The notes: generated by a model from the sequence alone, not told the origin. Positions 11,735 through 23,400 are shown, numbered from the stretch's first letter. The stretch: DNA of 64,000 bases from Przewalskia tangutica (GCA_029844215.1 CM056724.1:84339093-84403092), one strand, 5' to 3'. Made by a program: numbers and translations.

Positions 11735-12324
11735 GAACTTCAAACCCGAGAGCAACAATGGACAAGAACAATGTCTTGAAATTTTTCTAAGTGTTGGAAG
11801 ACTTGTCTTGCTACTAGGGTGCTTATATAACACATTGGAGGGTCTAGATTATAACACTTGTTAGGGTTGGATGGAAGAGATCAAGCCAAGTGGCCCTTGG
11901 ACTTAGTCAACAATATCAAGCTCTTTAATTAGCAAGACTTGGTCATCTATACATTGGTCAAATGACTATTTTGCCCTTGGCATAATTCGAACAAGCCCAT
12001 GTGGGGGGGGGGGGGGTGACACGTGTCGCCCTCCCATTCGTCCATAAATTTTTGTAACCCTCGTGGGCCCCATAAAACGTAAAATTTCTCGGGTGGGCCC
12101 CGTGTGACCAAATCCGTAAAAATAAATTTCCATAATGTTAATAAGTTCCATACTCTTCAAATAATGCATTTTGAGAATTCAATTCTCATCAACGAACATT
12201 TTTTCTTTCCGACGTTCGGAAGATTTTCCTTCCGAAAAACAATTCTTCCTTTCGTACCAATTTCAAGTCTTGTGTTCCTTACGTACATTCTCTTATTCAT
12301 GTCCTGAAATTACGGGGTGTAACA

Positions 12325-12365
12325 TTCTTCCCCCCTTAGAAACATTCGTCCCCGAATGTTCTTTC
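12325..12365 (-). promoter_or_regulatory. N1 polypurine tract and AACATTCG hairpin
   Basis: The minus strand reads CTAAGGGGGGAAGAA (12325-12339) immediately before the 3' LTR start, the expected plus-strand primer. Just upstream is an inverted repeat AACATTCG-TCCC-CGAATGTT (12341-12360). The same tract and hairpin precede the 3' LTR in N2, P2, P3, P4 and, with one arm mutated, M3. Confidence 0.85.
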
Positions 12366-13988
12366 GGAGTTCAATCTAATTAGATAGCGACATAGTCTCC
12401 TTTTACTACACCCTTCATACAACATATGCCACCCATGGCCACATAACCATACTTATACTAAAACGTCAACCTGAACTCCAAGTACCTCCGAGAGCACTTA
12501 ACATAAAATCCCTCAATAAACCTACATTCTTGTCTCCGCCTCTTAACGTTCAAATTCAAATCAATCATTTCAATACAATAAGTCAGAAAGACTCCACAAT
12601 TTAATGTCGAGGAATGAAGGAATAACTTACATATTACTAGCACTTCCTTTCTTTTCCTATCGATAACCGGCTCACCGGGAAACCGGAATCGGACCAACCT
12701 CTCTCTACCGTCAACCTTGGCACCCACGAAGCCGACTAGTCCATACTCAGAATGACCTCAAAATCTGTCGTAATCATCTTTACTAGGTCTGCTAGTGTAT
12801 GACGACTGTATCATCACCGGGCAAACCTCAAATACCCGCTCAACTACCACCCCAAACACTCACAGGTGTAGTTACCTTGAAAGGTTCTTATGGATTCAGG
12901 CTCTATTCCTTTACACTTGGTTTCTATCTTTCTTACTGGTCGTACTCTTTCCGTACTTCCAACTCATACTAGCATACATACATAACCTCCATCCCGATTC
13001 TGGCCTCCAACCTTTGGAGTCACTTTATTAAACAATATAAGGCCATTTTCGGCTCTCACGACCTGGTTCCGGTGGAACGCATCCACGAACCCGTAAAACA
13101 ATTAACTAGACTTGGGCCTTGCACCCTTGTGACCCTGTCACGTAGCAGAACTACTACCAACTGATCCCACTGCATTTCAAACTATGAGGCGACCCGTAAT
13201 ATGTCCTCAACCCGACTCAGCGTCCCACTTAACTCTTATCCTTTGTCTGACTTAAATTTTTACTACCCGAGAAGGCCTTATATACCTAATGTCTCGGCGG
13301 TTATCAACATTCTTAGGCTCGCAATTTCCATGCTCCCAGCCTACCTTATCAGTCCCCCCGTAAACGGGTACAAAAACTTCTCATAATCCCATAACTAGGT
13401 TGTATTGGTCACAACAATCATTTCTTACTCCATACGGATCTCATTCGTACAATTCTCTTACGCCTACCCCGTAGCTTAATCTATTAACATGACATTTCAT
13501 TAAGTTCCTTAACATGACTTCTTAAGGGTTCATCACCCTATCAGTGGCTCATCATTTCCTAATTATATCAAATTAGTACATAAATCTTGATGAGAATTCA
13601 CTTAGTGTTTCATACCTTCCCGGTATCTATTTAGTCCTTACCAAATCCTGGTAATCTGAAATCATTCTAGGCAACACGCGTCTGACCCTCATACATAACT
13701 CTGTATAACTGTATGTCACAATACCAACTATACTACAATTATTACCAACCTGGATACGCAATCCACATAGTTCTTCCTGGGTCACTGCTGCCTTTCGCTT
13801 TTCATACGCGACCAACATAACTCGTTGGGAGAGCGACCACTAACAACACGGCTCTATCGCGCGATCTCAGTGAGAACAATGGAAAGCAATCCTAAATGTC
13901 CTGCGACCTCTTGATTATAGATGTGGTGCGAACACACGATAATCAAGACTACTAGACACGCAGTGCAGACACTTTCCGAGGACTAACT
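12366..13988 (-). other. N1 internal region, no recognisable coding domain
   Basis: About 1.6 kb aligns in patches with the internal region of N2: the segments with CGCATCCACGAAC and CTTGGGCC near 13080-13110 correspond to N2 near 23810-23850. The gag zinc knuckles and body seen in N2 are missing, and the short open frames here (for example 12458-12727 and 13627-13818) match nothing I recognise. The segment near 13840-13980 is the leader that follows the primer site in other copies. I read this as an internal deletion that removed gag. Confidence 0.6.
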
Positions 13989-14000
13989 GCTCTGATACCA
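13989..14000 (-). other. N1 primer-binding site (initiator tRNA-Met type)
   Basis: The minus strand reads TGGTATCAGAGC four bases after the 5' LTR end. This matches the complement of the 3' end of plant initiator tRNA-Met, the usual primer for many plant LTR elements. Confidence 0.88.
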
Positions 14001-14004
14001 CTTT

Positions 14005-17000
14005 TGTCACGACCCGACACCGGGCCCGCGACAGGTGCCCTATCTGGGAACCCTTACAGGTATACATCAGAGAATAGTAGCGGAACATACATACATAAAC
14101 TTAACAAGAATTAAATAATACGTTAGCCGATAAGGCTACCTTCCTGGATACATATAATCATGTAAAACCAAAAGCAGTTACCTCTTTTTTTTTACAAAAC
14201 CCAATCCACAAGATATGACTACAGACCTCTAAGAGTTTGGACAAATACTATGATGGGACAAGGCCCCGCCGTACCCCTGAATATACATAACCATGATGAC
14301 AAGCTCCAGAACATTGGAGCCATCTCAAAATGCTGAACCAGGATCCTAAGTCCGCGGATCCACAACTGTGTACCTAAGCCTGCGGACATGAACGCAGCCC
14401 CCCGAAGGGGGTCAGTATAACAGGAACCGAATATGGAACGGAAATAAGGTACAGTAACAAATCATAACTGTACAAAAGAATGATAGGGGCAAGTATAAAA
14501 AAAAAGTAAATACCAGATCCTGTCGTGTCATTACCACTCATGAACTTAATTGTACATCATTATCTTTTCCCATTTTTCAATAAGAGTTATAGTCAAATTC
14601 TTACGTACATACTTAGGAGAAATCATTAAGTTCATTACCATATAACTTACTTATCTTTCATAACGTAAACCGACCGCTGTGGAGGAGGCGCTATCTTGCC
14701 AACCCGATGCGGGGCGATAAAGTCACATAAGTCTGCCCATAAAGGTATACTGCATAAAAATAGGAAGCTTATGATCAACTTAGGGTCACCTTCCCATAGT
14801 ATCATATAACAATCCTACTCCTGGGACTATTTCACCCGCAAGGGCCGTATGGACCCGCATGAGGTATTTCTCGCATAGACTATATCCGCCCGCATAGGTC
14901 GTGTGGACCAGCATGAGGTATTCCTCGCATAGGACTATTTCACCCGCACAAGACTTTTTCACCCGATTAGGCCCTACGGGCCCGCAATGAGCAAATACGC
15001 CATGCTCGCATAATGGGTAGCAAATCCATGGAGAGGTATAATGTCTTGGGGGTTTACCCCGCAATCATACTCAGAATGTATAACGTCTTGGGGGTTTACC
15101 CCGAATTTACTGGAGAAAACCATTATTTTAATCTTCTATAAAGTTGTTATAACCAACTTCCCATAAAGCTGTTATAACTCTTTATGTCTTAGACAAATTC
15201 ATTCCTTTTATAACCAAGAAACTTATACTTTCAAATCAAATTACATAGCTTTCAAAATACTTCAAGTCTCTTAACTTTTAAGAAAACAAGTTTCTTAACT
15301 TAGAATATCAAGTCTCTTTAACTTAGAGTGCCAAGAAGTCAATACTTTCCAAATCAAGTATTCTATACTTTTTAAATCAAGTCATTTATTCCTTTAAGAA
15401 TCAAGTCCCATAACTTGAAAAATAAAGTCTCTTAACCTTTTAAGAATTTAAGGTTCATATTCTTAAAACTTCATACGTAAACTCTTTAAATTAAGTAACA
15501 TATACTTTTATGCGTGTGAATAGGTTATACTAGTTTATAACGATCTTATTAAAGCAGTCATGATCTAGAAAATGTAATACAATTTTTTCTTATCTTAGCT
15601 TCTATGCAGATGGAGAATTCTACTCATTTTAATTTAATTGATTGTCGATACATTTTCTTTTATTAACGCTGCAGTGGCTTGTTCGATACTTATTCTCATT
15701 CGTGCAGTAACTTAGCAAAGTCAACTTGACTCCAAATACTTCCTAACAACTCTTACCAACATCCCCCATAAGACTTGGTAAGAACTTAGGATAACTTATA
15801 CGTATCTTCTACATAGAGTAAATCAACATACATACCTCTTAACTTCTAAGAGTAGAAGGAAAAATGAAATAATACCACATGTATATTCCATACATAGAAT
15901 CATGTCAAAAGAAGAAAGAGGTTCACATACCTCGCGGCGATTATCGACAAGTAGCAAAATGCTCCAAAGTATTTCAACCTTGATAGCTATTCCACCCTTC
16001 AAGTAGAATACACTATACTTAGCACTTCAACGTATAATGGTCATAATACATCCATTAACCTTTAGCTTCAAACGTAGAATATTCTAAGTGCAAAGTCACT
16101 AAATTCTACGGAAAATCGGACAACACTTCCTTTGTTTCTACATACTTTTCCACCTTTTTCAAGGCCCGAATTCAATAACAAAACACCACATTTAAGGCTC
16201 AAACAAATAAGCTAACCAAAGGGGATTACACGCCTTAACAGGACGTGTAAAATTCTGCCTCACAATTAATACGAAACTATCCAAAAATTAAGGCAATTCT
16301 CGGCTACAATCCATGCCTACAACAAGGTCAGTTTCCGTTCGATTCCTTTTCAATCCAAGTTGTTATTCCAACATGTTATATACATAATAACAATTACAAC
16401 AACTAAATTCCTTTCTTCCTTAACATGCGACGATTATAACTACCGTCCAAATTAATTACAACATTAATGGCTAACTTGTTCATTTTCGGATTTGAGCTTC
16501 TAAAATTCCATAACACTTATCAATCTTCGTAACATATATCACATGCTCATTTCTAACTTATCATAACATGGAATCTTCAATTACAATAGTAAGACGAAGA
16601 TTATTACCTCATTTAGCCCAAATATAATCCAAGATTACAAGTCGATCATTAGCAACTCTAGCTCATCTTTTTGACGTTCCAATCCACTCCAAACAACCCT
16701 TAGAAGCTTATGAAGAACTCCTCTTCAAGTTCCATCTTCAAAGTTGAAGAACACCTTAGGGTTTCGCCTTGCGACTAACGTAAAAACGTCGTTTTCTGGG
16801 ATCTTTCATTTTAGAGATATCCTTACAATACCCCTAGGAACCTTGGGTTAAATTCTTGTGAATAATGGACCAAAATTACAAAAAAAAAATTGTGTGGAAA
16901 CTTCAAACCCGAGAGCAACAATGGACTAGAACAATGTCTTGAAAATTTTCTAAGTGTTGGAAGACTTGTATTGCTACTAGGGTGCTTATATAACACATTG

Positions 17001-17482
17001 GAGGGTCTAGATTATAACACTTGTTAGGATTGGATGGAAGAGATCAAGCCAAGTGGCCCTTGGACTTAGTCAACAATATCAAGCTCTTTAATTAGCAAGA
17101 CTTGGTCATCTATACATTGGTCAAATGACCATTTTGCCCTTGGCATAATTCGAACAAGCCCATGTGGGAGGGGGTGACACGTGTCTCCCTCCCATTCGTC
17201 CATAAATTTTTGTAACCCTCGTGGGCCCCACAAAACGTAAAATTTCTCGGGTGGGCCCCGCGTGACCAAATCCGTAAAAATAAATTTCCATAATGTTAAT
17301 AAGTTCCATACTCTTCAAATAATGCATTTTGAGAATCCAATTCTCATCAACGAACATTTTTCCTTTCCGACGTTCGGAAGATTTTCTTTCGGAAAAACAA
17401 TTCTTCCTTTCGTACCAATTTCAAGTCTTGTGTTCCTTACGTACATTCTCTTATTTATGTCCTGGAATTAAGGGGTGTAATA
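14005..17482 (-). mobile_element. N1 5' LTR
   Basis: This 3478-bp LTR is bounded by TGTCACGACCC (14005) and GGGGTGTAATA (17482). It parallels 6866-12324 except for two differences: about 0.5 kb between the minisatellite slot and the TGGAGAAAACCATT segment is missing at 15105, and the solo LTR is absent. A G-box palindrome lies at 17176-17185, a GTGGGCCCC box near 17222-17262 and a TATATAA box near 16985. Confidence 0.92.
17176..17264 (-). promoter_or_regulatory. N1 5' LTR U3 block A
   Basis: GACACGTGTC (17176-17185), then GTGGGCCCC boxes near 17221 and 17251, sit about 190-280 bases upstream (minus-strand sense) of the TATATAA box near 16985. The arrangement matches block A in X, Y, M3 and P4. 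Confidence 0.55.
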
Positions 17483-17487
17483 CGCTC
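17483..17487. repeat. Target-site duplication of N1, right copy (CGCTC)
   Basis: Pairs with 6861-6865. It adjoins the N1 terminus GGGGTGTAATA. Confidence 0.92.
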
Positions 17488-17902
17488 CCACGGCATAGTC
17501 GCTTGCATCGCACATCAATTCAAATGGGAGTGTCCAGTCAGGTGCAGTGACTATATGTGCTGAGGTTAGCTTCTTCTTAAGTGTCTGAAAGGCAGTCAGG
17601 CATTCTTCATTGAATTCAAAAGCAACCCCACTTATCAACAAGGTGGACAGAGGTTTAGAGATCTTTGAGAAATCCTTGATGAATCTTCTGTAGAAACCAG
17701 CGTGCCCAAGGAAACTTCTGATCCCTTTCACCGATACTGGAGGTGACAAATTTTTGATCACTGAAACCTTCGCCTTTTCTACCTCAATGCCCTTGCTGGA
17801 AATCTTGTGGCCAAGCACGACACCTTCATGTACCATAAAGTGACACTTCTCCCAGTTCAGCACCAGATTCGAATTCCTGCACCGCTGCAACACTGCTTCC
17901 AA
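17483..17902 (-). pseudogene. AE1 reverse transcriptase C-terminal part and start of RNase H
   Basis: About 140 residues continue the polymerase domain after its catalytic motif: GVVLGHKIS, then IRSFLGHAGFYRRFIKDFSKI, the thumb/connection region of Ty3/gypsy reverse transcriptases. It ends with FELMCDASDYAVGA, the first acidic motif of RNase H. The open frame then runs a few codons into N1. It is out of phase by one base with the polymerase frame upstream; the break is near 17930, just after the FMDD motif. The second half of RNase H lies on the far side of N1 at 6573-6860. Confidence 0.92.
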
Positions 17903-17907
17903 ATGCT

Positions 17908-18700
17908 TTAAGTATTCATCAAAGGAGGACCCAAAATAGAAAAATCATCCATGAAGATTTCTATGGTCCTCTCCACCATGTCAGAAAAGATAGCCATCAT
18001 ACAACGCTGAAAGGTGGCGGGTGCGTTGCAAAGCCCAAATGGCATTCTTCTGAAAGCAAACGTACCAAAGGGGCATGTGAAGGTTGTCTTCTTCTGATCT
18101 TCTGGAGAGATGGAAATTTGATGATAACCTGAATAGCCATCCAGGAAGAAATAGTAGTTGTGTACTGCAAGCCTGTCAAGCATTTGGTCAAAAAAAGGCA
18201 AAGGAAAATGATCTTTCCCGGTTGCTTTGTTCAACTTGCGGTAGTCAATACACATTCTCCACCCTGTAGTTGTTCTGGATGGAATAAGCTCATTCTTTTC
18301 ATTAGTCACCACAGTCATGCCACCCTTCTTGGGTACCATTTGCACAAGGCTTACCCATGCACTGTCAGAGATAGGATAAATCACCCCAACATCAAGCCAT
18401 TTCAGGATCTCTTTTCTCACCACATCTTTCATGGTTGGATTTAGTCTCATATGTGCCTCAATGGATGGTCTTCTCTCAGCTTCTAGACGAATTTTGTGCA
18501 TTACTGTAGAAGGACTTATCCCTCTAATGTCTGCTAGTGTCCACCCAATTGTGAGCTTGTGAGCCCTCAATACTCTCAACGGTTTTTCAACCTCCACCTT
18601 GGATAGATGACATGATACGATCACTGGTAAGGATTGATTCTCACCTAGATATTGATAGTGCAATCTGGCAGAGCCTTCAACTCTAGTTCTGGAGCTTGTT
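17908..18700 (-). pseudogene. AE1 reverse transcriptase, fingers and palm
   Basis: The frame (open from 18789 to 17908, 293 codons, of which roughly the first 40 are out-of-phase linker) carries the core polymerase motifs. These are GWRMCIDYRKLN (about residues 176-187), LDGYSGYHQI with the motif-A aspartate (216-225), FGLCNAPATFQR (251-262) and FMDD (279-282), the motif-C catalytic aspartates. This enzyme copies element RNA into DNA. FMDD instead of YMDD is common in Athila-type elements. The frame stops at MNT because of a one-base shift soon after FMDD; the domain continues in another phase at 17483-17902. Upstream the linker to the protease lies in yet another phase. Confidence 0.95.
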
Positions 18701-18898
18701 CTGTGGACGACACTGGTCTCTCTGGCGTGGTTCCCAACTTCTCGTATTTCTCTTATAGTAGGGCTCATGAGAATCCAACCAATTCGCATACTCCCTCAAT
18801 TCTATGGCATTACCACTATCCTCATCCCATAGTGTCATCACCGTTCCAAGAGCATCCACACTCCTGAAACCATTTTCAGAAACTGCTTCATCAACCAC
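18683..18898 (-). pseudogene. AE1 protease to reverse transcriptase linker
   Basis: A 71-codon frame (VDEAVSENGF, SVDALGTVMTLW, ELREYANWLD) bridges the end of the protease frame and the start of the polymerase frame. It overlaps both in a third phase, so two frameshifts lie near 18900 and 18680. It has no catalytic motif; it corresponds to the low-complexity acidic linker of Athila-type pol. Confidence 0.6.
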
Positions 18899-19329
18899 AT
18901 CAATAGCAGATCACTTGCCCTTGGGAAAGTTGCTGCCCTGAATACATTGAAAATTACTTCTTCACCCTGAACACGAAGTCTCAGCTCACCTTTCTGGACA
19001 TCAATGAGTGCATGTCCTATGGCTAAGAATGGTCTGCCAACGATAATGGGCATCTCTTTATCTTTTTCCATGTCTAGGATGATGAAATCAGCGGGAAAGA
19101 TGCACTTGTCCACTTTAACCAACACATCCTCGATGATTCCTTTAGGGTGGACGATGGAGCGATCGGCTAGCTGTAAGGTGATGGTTGTAGGTCTTGCTTC
19201 CCCCACACCAAGTTTGCAGAACATCGAATAGGGCATCAAATTTATACTTATCCCCAAATCACATAGAGCCTGCTGACATTCAAACTTCCCTATAGTGCAA
19301 GGGATGGTGAAGCTTCCCGGATCTTTCAA
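18838..19329 (-). pseudogene. AE1 aspartic protease
   Basis: About 125 recognisable residues form a retropepsin-like protease, which cleaves the polyprotein. The active-site region reads ALCDLGISINLMP, with the catalytic Asp at about residue 24, in the DLG form typical of Athila-group elements. ADRSIVHPKGIIEDVLV gives the flap region, and MPIIVGRPFLA (about 93-103) is the second hydrophobic conserved motif. The last 35 residues are out of phase after a frameshift near 18910. The gag-side continuation is interrupted at 19358 by N2, about 30 bases upstream of the frame. Confidence 0.92.
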
Positions 19330-19353
19330 CTTCTGAGGTAACTTTCTTTGTAG

Positions 19354-19358
19354 GATGG
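19354..19358. repeat. Putative left target duplication of N2 (GATGG)
   Basis: These five bases precede the N2 terminus TGTCACGACCC. The partner copy would be outside the window, so this is a prediction. Confidence 0.4.
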
Positions 19359-20039
19359 TGTCACGACCCGACCTCGGGCCCGTGACTGGTGACTTACCCC
19401 GGGCACCCTTAGTGATACAACATCAGAGAAAATCAGCGGAAATAAAAATTCTTAAACATGGAACAAGATAAACAAGAAACAGGCTAACCAAAACGGTTAC
19501 CTTTCTGTATATAAATTAAAAACTTGAACAGTTACATCCGCTGCCACATCCAAGATTACTACGGACCTCAAGAATTGTTACCTGACTACTGACGGGATAG
19601 GGCCCGCCATACCACAGAATGTAAGTACCTATAATGACAGGGACTATACTAAAAGATAAGCCTCGGAGGAACGGAGCTTCAAACGCGAACTGTGATCCAT
19701 GAGCGAGGATCAACAACCGGTGTACCTATACTGCGGCATGAACGCGGCCCAAGGAGGTCGATCTGACAACGGTACCAAGTATGTGGCGAAAATCGTAAAT
19801 AAAATCATAGTAGTCTATATAAAGCGGGATACATATATGATAACCAAACTACGATTACCTGATATGTAGCGATCGTGTCAAGTCAGGGACTCACGCCCTC
19901 GAAGTCATCACTCAAATATAACCATGGGTCTCACGCCCACAACCTCAATCATGCCCGTGGAATACCTTCCTCACTGCCGGCAGTCTACGATAACAACACC
20001 AAGGAGTACACATGAACACGGGACCCGCGTATGCATAAA

Positions 20040-20530
20040 AACCGTGCGGGGCAAATGCGAAGGCATATCTACGGATCCAACTGCGTCGTCAAATGGCGGC
20101 AAGTACGAAAGCCGGCTACGGAACCTACCGTACAATCAATACTAAATAACTATATCACGAAGCTGACACGTGGCAAGTGCGATAGCCTCTACCAGATCCA
20201 CCCTGCATCACGTCGCTGACCGGGGCAAGTACGTAGGCTAACCACCAGATCACAACCGTAAGTCACGAAACTTCGCCACAAAACTATAAACTAACTCACG
20301 AAGCTGACACGGGGCAAGTACGAAGGCCGACTACCAGATACCTACCACGCCACGTAGGCGGCGAGGCAATCACGAAGACCAACTACCGATACCCAAACCG
20401 TAATCGCGAGACTTCGTCACAAACCGAGCAGGCAATCTGAAGGCTAACTACGGATACCAAGCCGAATCGATCCACGGTAGGGGCAAGTACGAGAGCCAAC
20501 TACTAGATACCAAAGCCGAATCAGTAAAAC
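20040..20530 (-). repeat. N2 LTR minisatellite (GGGGCAAGTACGAAGG unit)
   Basis: About eight degenerate units of roughly 55-60 bp recur, each with GGGGCAAGTACGAAGGC followed by CTACCAGATACC. The 5' LTR has the same array at 26520-27010. The array sits at the same LTR position as unrelated repeats in N1, P3 and P4. Confidence 0.8.
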
Positions 20531-21974
20531 CTCATGGAGAGCTAGTCCATGGAATAATAATAATGCAAGCGTACCCGTGGAATCCTCCGTCACTGCCGGT
20601 ACGTCCAAGTGAGTTCATAACAAGTCAGCCGGCCCTCCATCGAGAGACGCGGTGGTATAGAAATACAATACTTGCACAACACAGGCTATCACAACCAACA
20701 TAGGCAAGTTCAACATACTCTTAGACTTCCATTAACATGTAATTTGATTCACCATTTATAAAAACTCGAGTACTCCATTTTATGCCAACAATCCGGGTTT
20801 TAACCCTAAAGTACTACGTACGTTAAATTCTTTCAAAAGATCCATTTCTTTTACAAAGGTCACACGATACCCGTAGTATCAGAATAGAGTGACTATCATT
20901 TTGAGTAAACCAAAACAATTTCCATACTTTCTTTTTAAACCAAATTAAGACAATACCATGCCTTCTTTTTAAACCAAATCACTTCCCCTTTTAAAGTCAA
21001 GTTGCCATTTTAAATCCAATGATAAAACCATTCTTTTGTTTTCATAAAGTCGTTATAACTAACTTCCCATAAAGATATTATAACACTTTATGTTTTAAAC
21101 CAATTAAAGACAAAACCATGCCTTTCTTTTAAACCAAAAACTCTTCAATTCCTCAAGTCTCTTTTCTTTTAAAAATCAAGTTCCTTAATTTGGAAATTTA
21201 AGAAAATTAATACTTGTTTATAATGATTCTTATTAAAGCAGTCATGATCTAGGAAATGTAATACAATTTTGTCTTATCTTAGCTTCTATGCAGATGGAGG
21301 TTTCTACTTGTTTTAATATAATTAATTGTCATTAATTTTTCCTTTATTAACGCTGCAATGGCTTGTTCGATAGTTATTCCCATATTCGAAATCAATATAA
21401 CTTATCCCTCTTCTTTTTAGACCAAATAGTCATTACTCAAGAATGCGGTTTCATAACTTTTTAACACAAACCAAGTCCTTAACATTTCACATTAAGTCAT
21501 TTATAAGTCAAGTCTCTTATCTTTTAAAATCAACAAACCATTCTTTTATTTACATAAAGTCGTTATAACCAACTTCTCATAAAGTCGTTATAACCCTTTA
21601 TGTTTTAAACCTACCAAATTCGTTTAACACATGTACGTCTACCGTACTACATAGTTCACAACAATCATGCTAGAAAGGATAGGAAGAGGTTCACATACCT
21701 CGCGATGATTATCGACAATTAGCAAAACGCTCCAAAGTACTATAACCTCACTAGCCTTTTCCACCCTTCAAGTAGAATATGCTACTCGTAGTACTTCAAC
21801 GTATAAAGGCCACAAAACATCTATCAACTTCTAGATCCTTTCGTAGAATATTTCTAAGTACAAGGTTCCATATTCTGCGGAAAATTCGGCAGCACCTCCT
21901 TTGTTTCTACATACTTTGCCACCTTTTCCAAGGCCCGATAATAGTAACCAACATGTCATAAATAAGGCGCAATA

Positions 21975-22185
21975 ATTCCGAAATTTAAAGAAGGGGATCA
22001 TACGCCCAAACGGAACGCGATTAACAATCTCTCCTTAACAATAACAATAATTAAAGAAGGGGATAAAACGCCCAAACGGAACGCGATTAACAATCTCTCC
22101 TTAATAACAACAATAATTAAAGAAAGGGATAACACGCACAAACGGAAGGCGATTAACAATCTCTCCTTAATAACAATGTAAATAC
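21975..22185 (-). repeat. 66-bp repeat in N2 LTR (three copies)
   Basis: The unit contains AATTAAAGAAGGGGATAAC and GGAACGCGATTAACAATC and recurs three times at about 66-base spacing. The 5' LTR copy of this array starts near 28465 and is cut at 28621 by P1. Confidence 0.88.
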
Positions 22186-22189
22186 AGTC

Positions 22190-22245
22190 CAAAGTAAATA
22201 CGGTCCAAAGTAAATACGGTCCAAAGTAAATACGGTCCTTAAGTT
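22190..22245 (-). repeat. 16-bp tandem repeat GGTCCAAAGTAAATAC
   Basis: Three perfect or near-perfect copies and a partial fourth follow the 66-bp array in the N2 3' LTR. The unit is not seen elsewhere in the window. Confidence 0.85.
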
Positions 22246-23364
22246 GGGGTCCTTGGCCAACTTTTACAATTTTTCTTATCCAATTACTTCATTAGTCTTC
22301 CAACTTATATTCCAATCTTAATATAAGTTGTAGTTCCTTTGTTGTTAACTTCTTAGCAAGTAATGGATACATTTACCATTTTAATGGCTAATATGCCAAT
22401 TCTCCTTTTAACATCTTAACAAGATCCAAATCTTTCCTTATATCTTATAGTCCATAATATACTTCCAATATATGTATAATATCCAATATACATAATAATC
22501 AACTTCACAAAAAGGTTAAGGTTCATTACCTCAAAAGAGCCCAAAAATTCCAAGAACTTAAAGTCGTTCCTAAGCAAGTTTTAGCTCCAAATCTTTGTGT
22601 TCCAAACCACCGCAAGTCACCTTTAGAAGTTCCTAACCAACTTCTATTCAAGAATTAACTCCAAAAAGTGAAGAACACTAAGGCTTTTCTCCAAAGAGCT
22701 CTCGGCCAAGGGGGTAGTTTAGAGGTTAGGGTGTGAAATCTTGGCTAACTCTTGGTTACTAATCTTCCTAATACATTAAGGAAGAACACTTAGAAGTTTA
22801 AGAATTTTTGGACAATATTTGCTCAAGAAAGGGGGGGTTTGGACGAGAACTAGCTAGAAGGGAGAGGGAAATATTTTCAAGTCTTGAAATGTTCTAAGTG
22901 TGGAAGATTTTCATCAACTAGAGGTGTTTATATAGGAAAACCAAGGGTTAGGATTGAAACATGTGTATGGCATAGATTGTTTGTGTAGGTTCCTTTCTCC
23001 ACTTGTCCCACAAAATGCCATGCAAGACTTTGACCATTTGACTAGCCCACTTTCTTGCCAAAACCGTGTATATGGCCATGCAAATGCCATGCAAGACTTT
23101 TGGCCACTTGTCTTGCCCACTAGTCTTGAAAAAAATGTCCACCCATGTCCACTTGGGGTGACACATGTCGCCCTCCTATTGATCCAAAATATTTTATCTC
23201 TCGGAAAAATTCCATAATCGTAAAAATATTGAAAACGTAAAATTTTCTTCACAAGGTTCGGAATAATTTCCGTCGGAAAACAATTCTTTCATTCTTACCC
23301 TAATTAGGGTTTATACATTAAACGCGTCGTCCTCACATACATACTCGGAACTACGGGTATAACA

Positions 23365-23400
23365 TTCTCCCATAGAAACATTCGTCCCGAATGTTCCTTC
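23365..23400 (-). promoter_or_regulatory. N2 polypurine tract and AACATTCG hairpin
   Basis: The minus strand reads CTATGGGAGAA just before the 3' LTR. Compared with N1 (CTAAGGGGGGAAGAA) the tract is interrupted by T. The inverted repeat AACATTCG-TCC-CGAATGTT is at 23377-23395. Confidence 0.8.

Larger units (their letters stand above)
6866..12324 (-). mobile_element. N1 3' LTR (with nested solo LTR)
   Basis: Bounded by TGTCACGACC (6866) and GGGGTGTAACA (12324). Without the inserted solo LTR (10272-11734 plus one 5-bp duplication) it is about 4.0 kb. From right to left, that is 5' to 3' on the minus strand, it holds the G-box palindrome (12018-12027, beside a 14-base G run), a TATATAA box near 11823, the conserved GAGGTTCACATACCTC segment near 9290, the CATAAAG/GTTATAAC dyads near 8515-8555 and a minisatellite slot at 7680-8140. 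Confidence 0.9.
6866..17482 (-). mobile_element. N1: family T element inserted in AE1 RNase H
   Basis: The element runs from TGTCACGACC (6866) to GGGGTGTAATA (17482) and is flanked by perfect CGCTC duplications. On the minus strand the order is 5' LTR (14005-17482), primer site, 1.68 kb internal region, polypurine tract and 3' LTR (6866-12324). The 3' LTR contains a 1.46 kb solo LTR of the AE1 family. The 5' LTR lacks about 0.5 kb present in the 3' LTR. The internal region has no recognisable gag or pol. The terminal CA of the family has become TA at 17482 (read on the top strand). It is older than the solo LTR inside it. Confidence 0.93.
2761..19358 (-). mobile_element. AE1: Athila-like Ty3/gypsy retrotransposon, interrupted by N1 and N2
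   Basis: The domain order on the minus strand is protease, reverse transcriptase, RNase H, integrase, a long non-coding 3' region, polypurine tract and LTR, which is Ty3/gypsy order. The polypurine tract AAGTTTGGGGGTG and the DLG (rather than DSG or DTG) protease site fit the Athila branch. N1 (6866-17482) splits RNase H, and N2 starting at 19359 separates the protease from gag. Gag and the 5' LTR are not in the window and are expected beyond N2. The coding region carries several frameshifts and stops, so this copy is defective. No env-like frame was recognised in the 3' region. Confidence 0.88.
19359..23364 (-). mobile_element. N2 3' LTR
   Basis: This 4006-bp LTR runs from TGTCACGACCCGACC to GGGTATAACA. 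It matches the N2 5' LTR (25832-28621) over that LTR's whole length. It contains a minisatellite slot (20040-20530), the conserved core block (21213-21330), CATAAAG/GTTATAAC dyads (21050-21090 and 21555-21605), a 66-bp repeat (21975-22185), a 16-bp repeat (22190-22245), a TATATA box near 22928 and a GACACATGTC G-box variant near 23160. Confidence 0.92.

Noticed and set aside
12003..12016. Run of 14 G as a possible G-quadruplex regulator
   Set aside because: The sister LTR (17165-17175) has a short interrupted run at the same place, so this is probably slippage or a base-calling artefact rather than a conserved element.
13989..14000. Possible tRNA gene fragment (initiator Met)
   Set aside because: Only 12 bases match, at the fixed distance from an LTR expected of a primer-binding site. 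No cloverleaf surrounds it.
18160..18444. Plus-strand frame over the reverse transcriptase
   Set aside because: It is antisense to the reverse transcriptase motifs and has no motif of its own.
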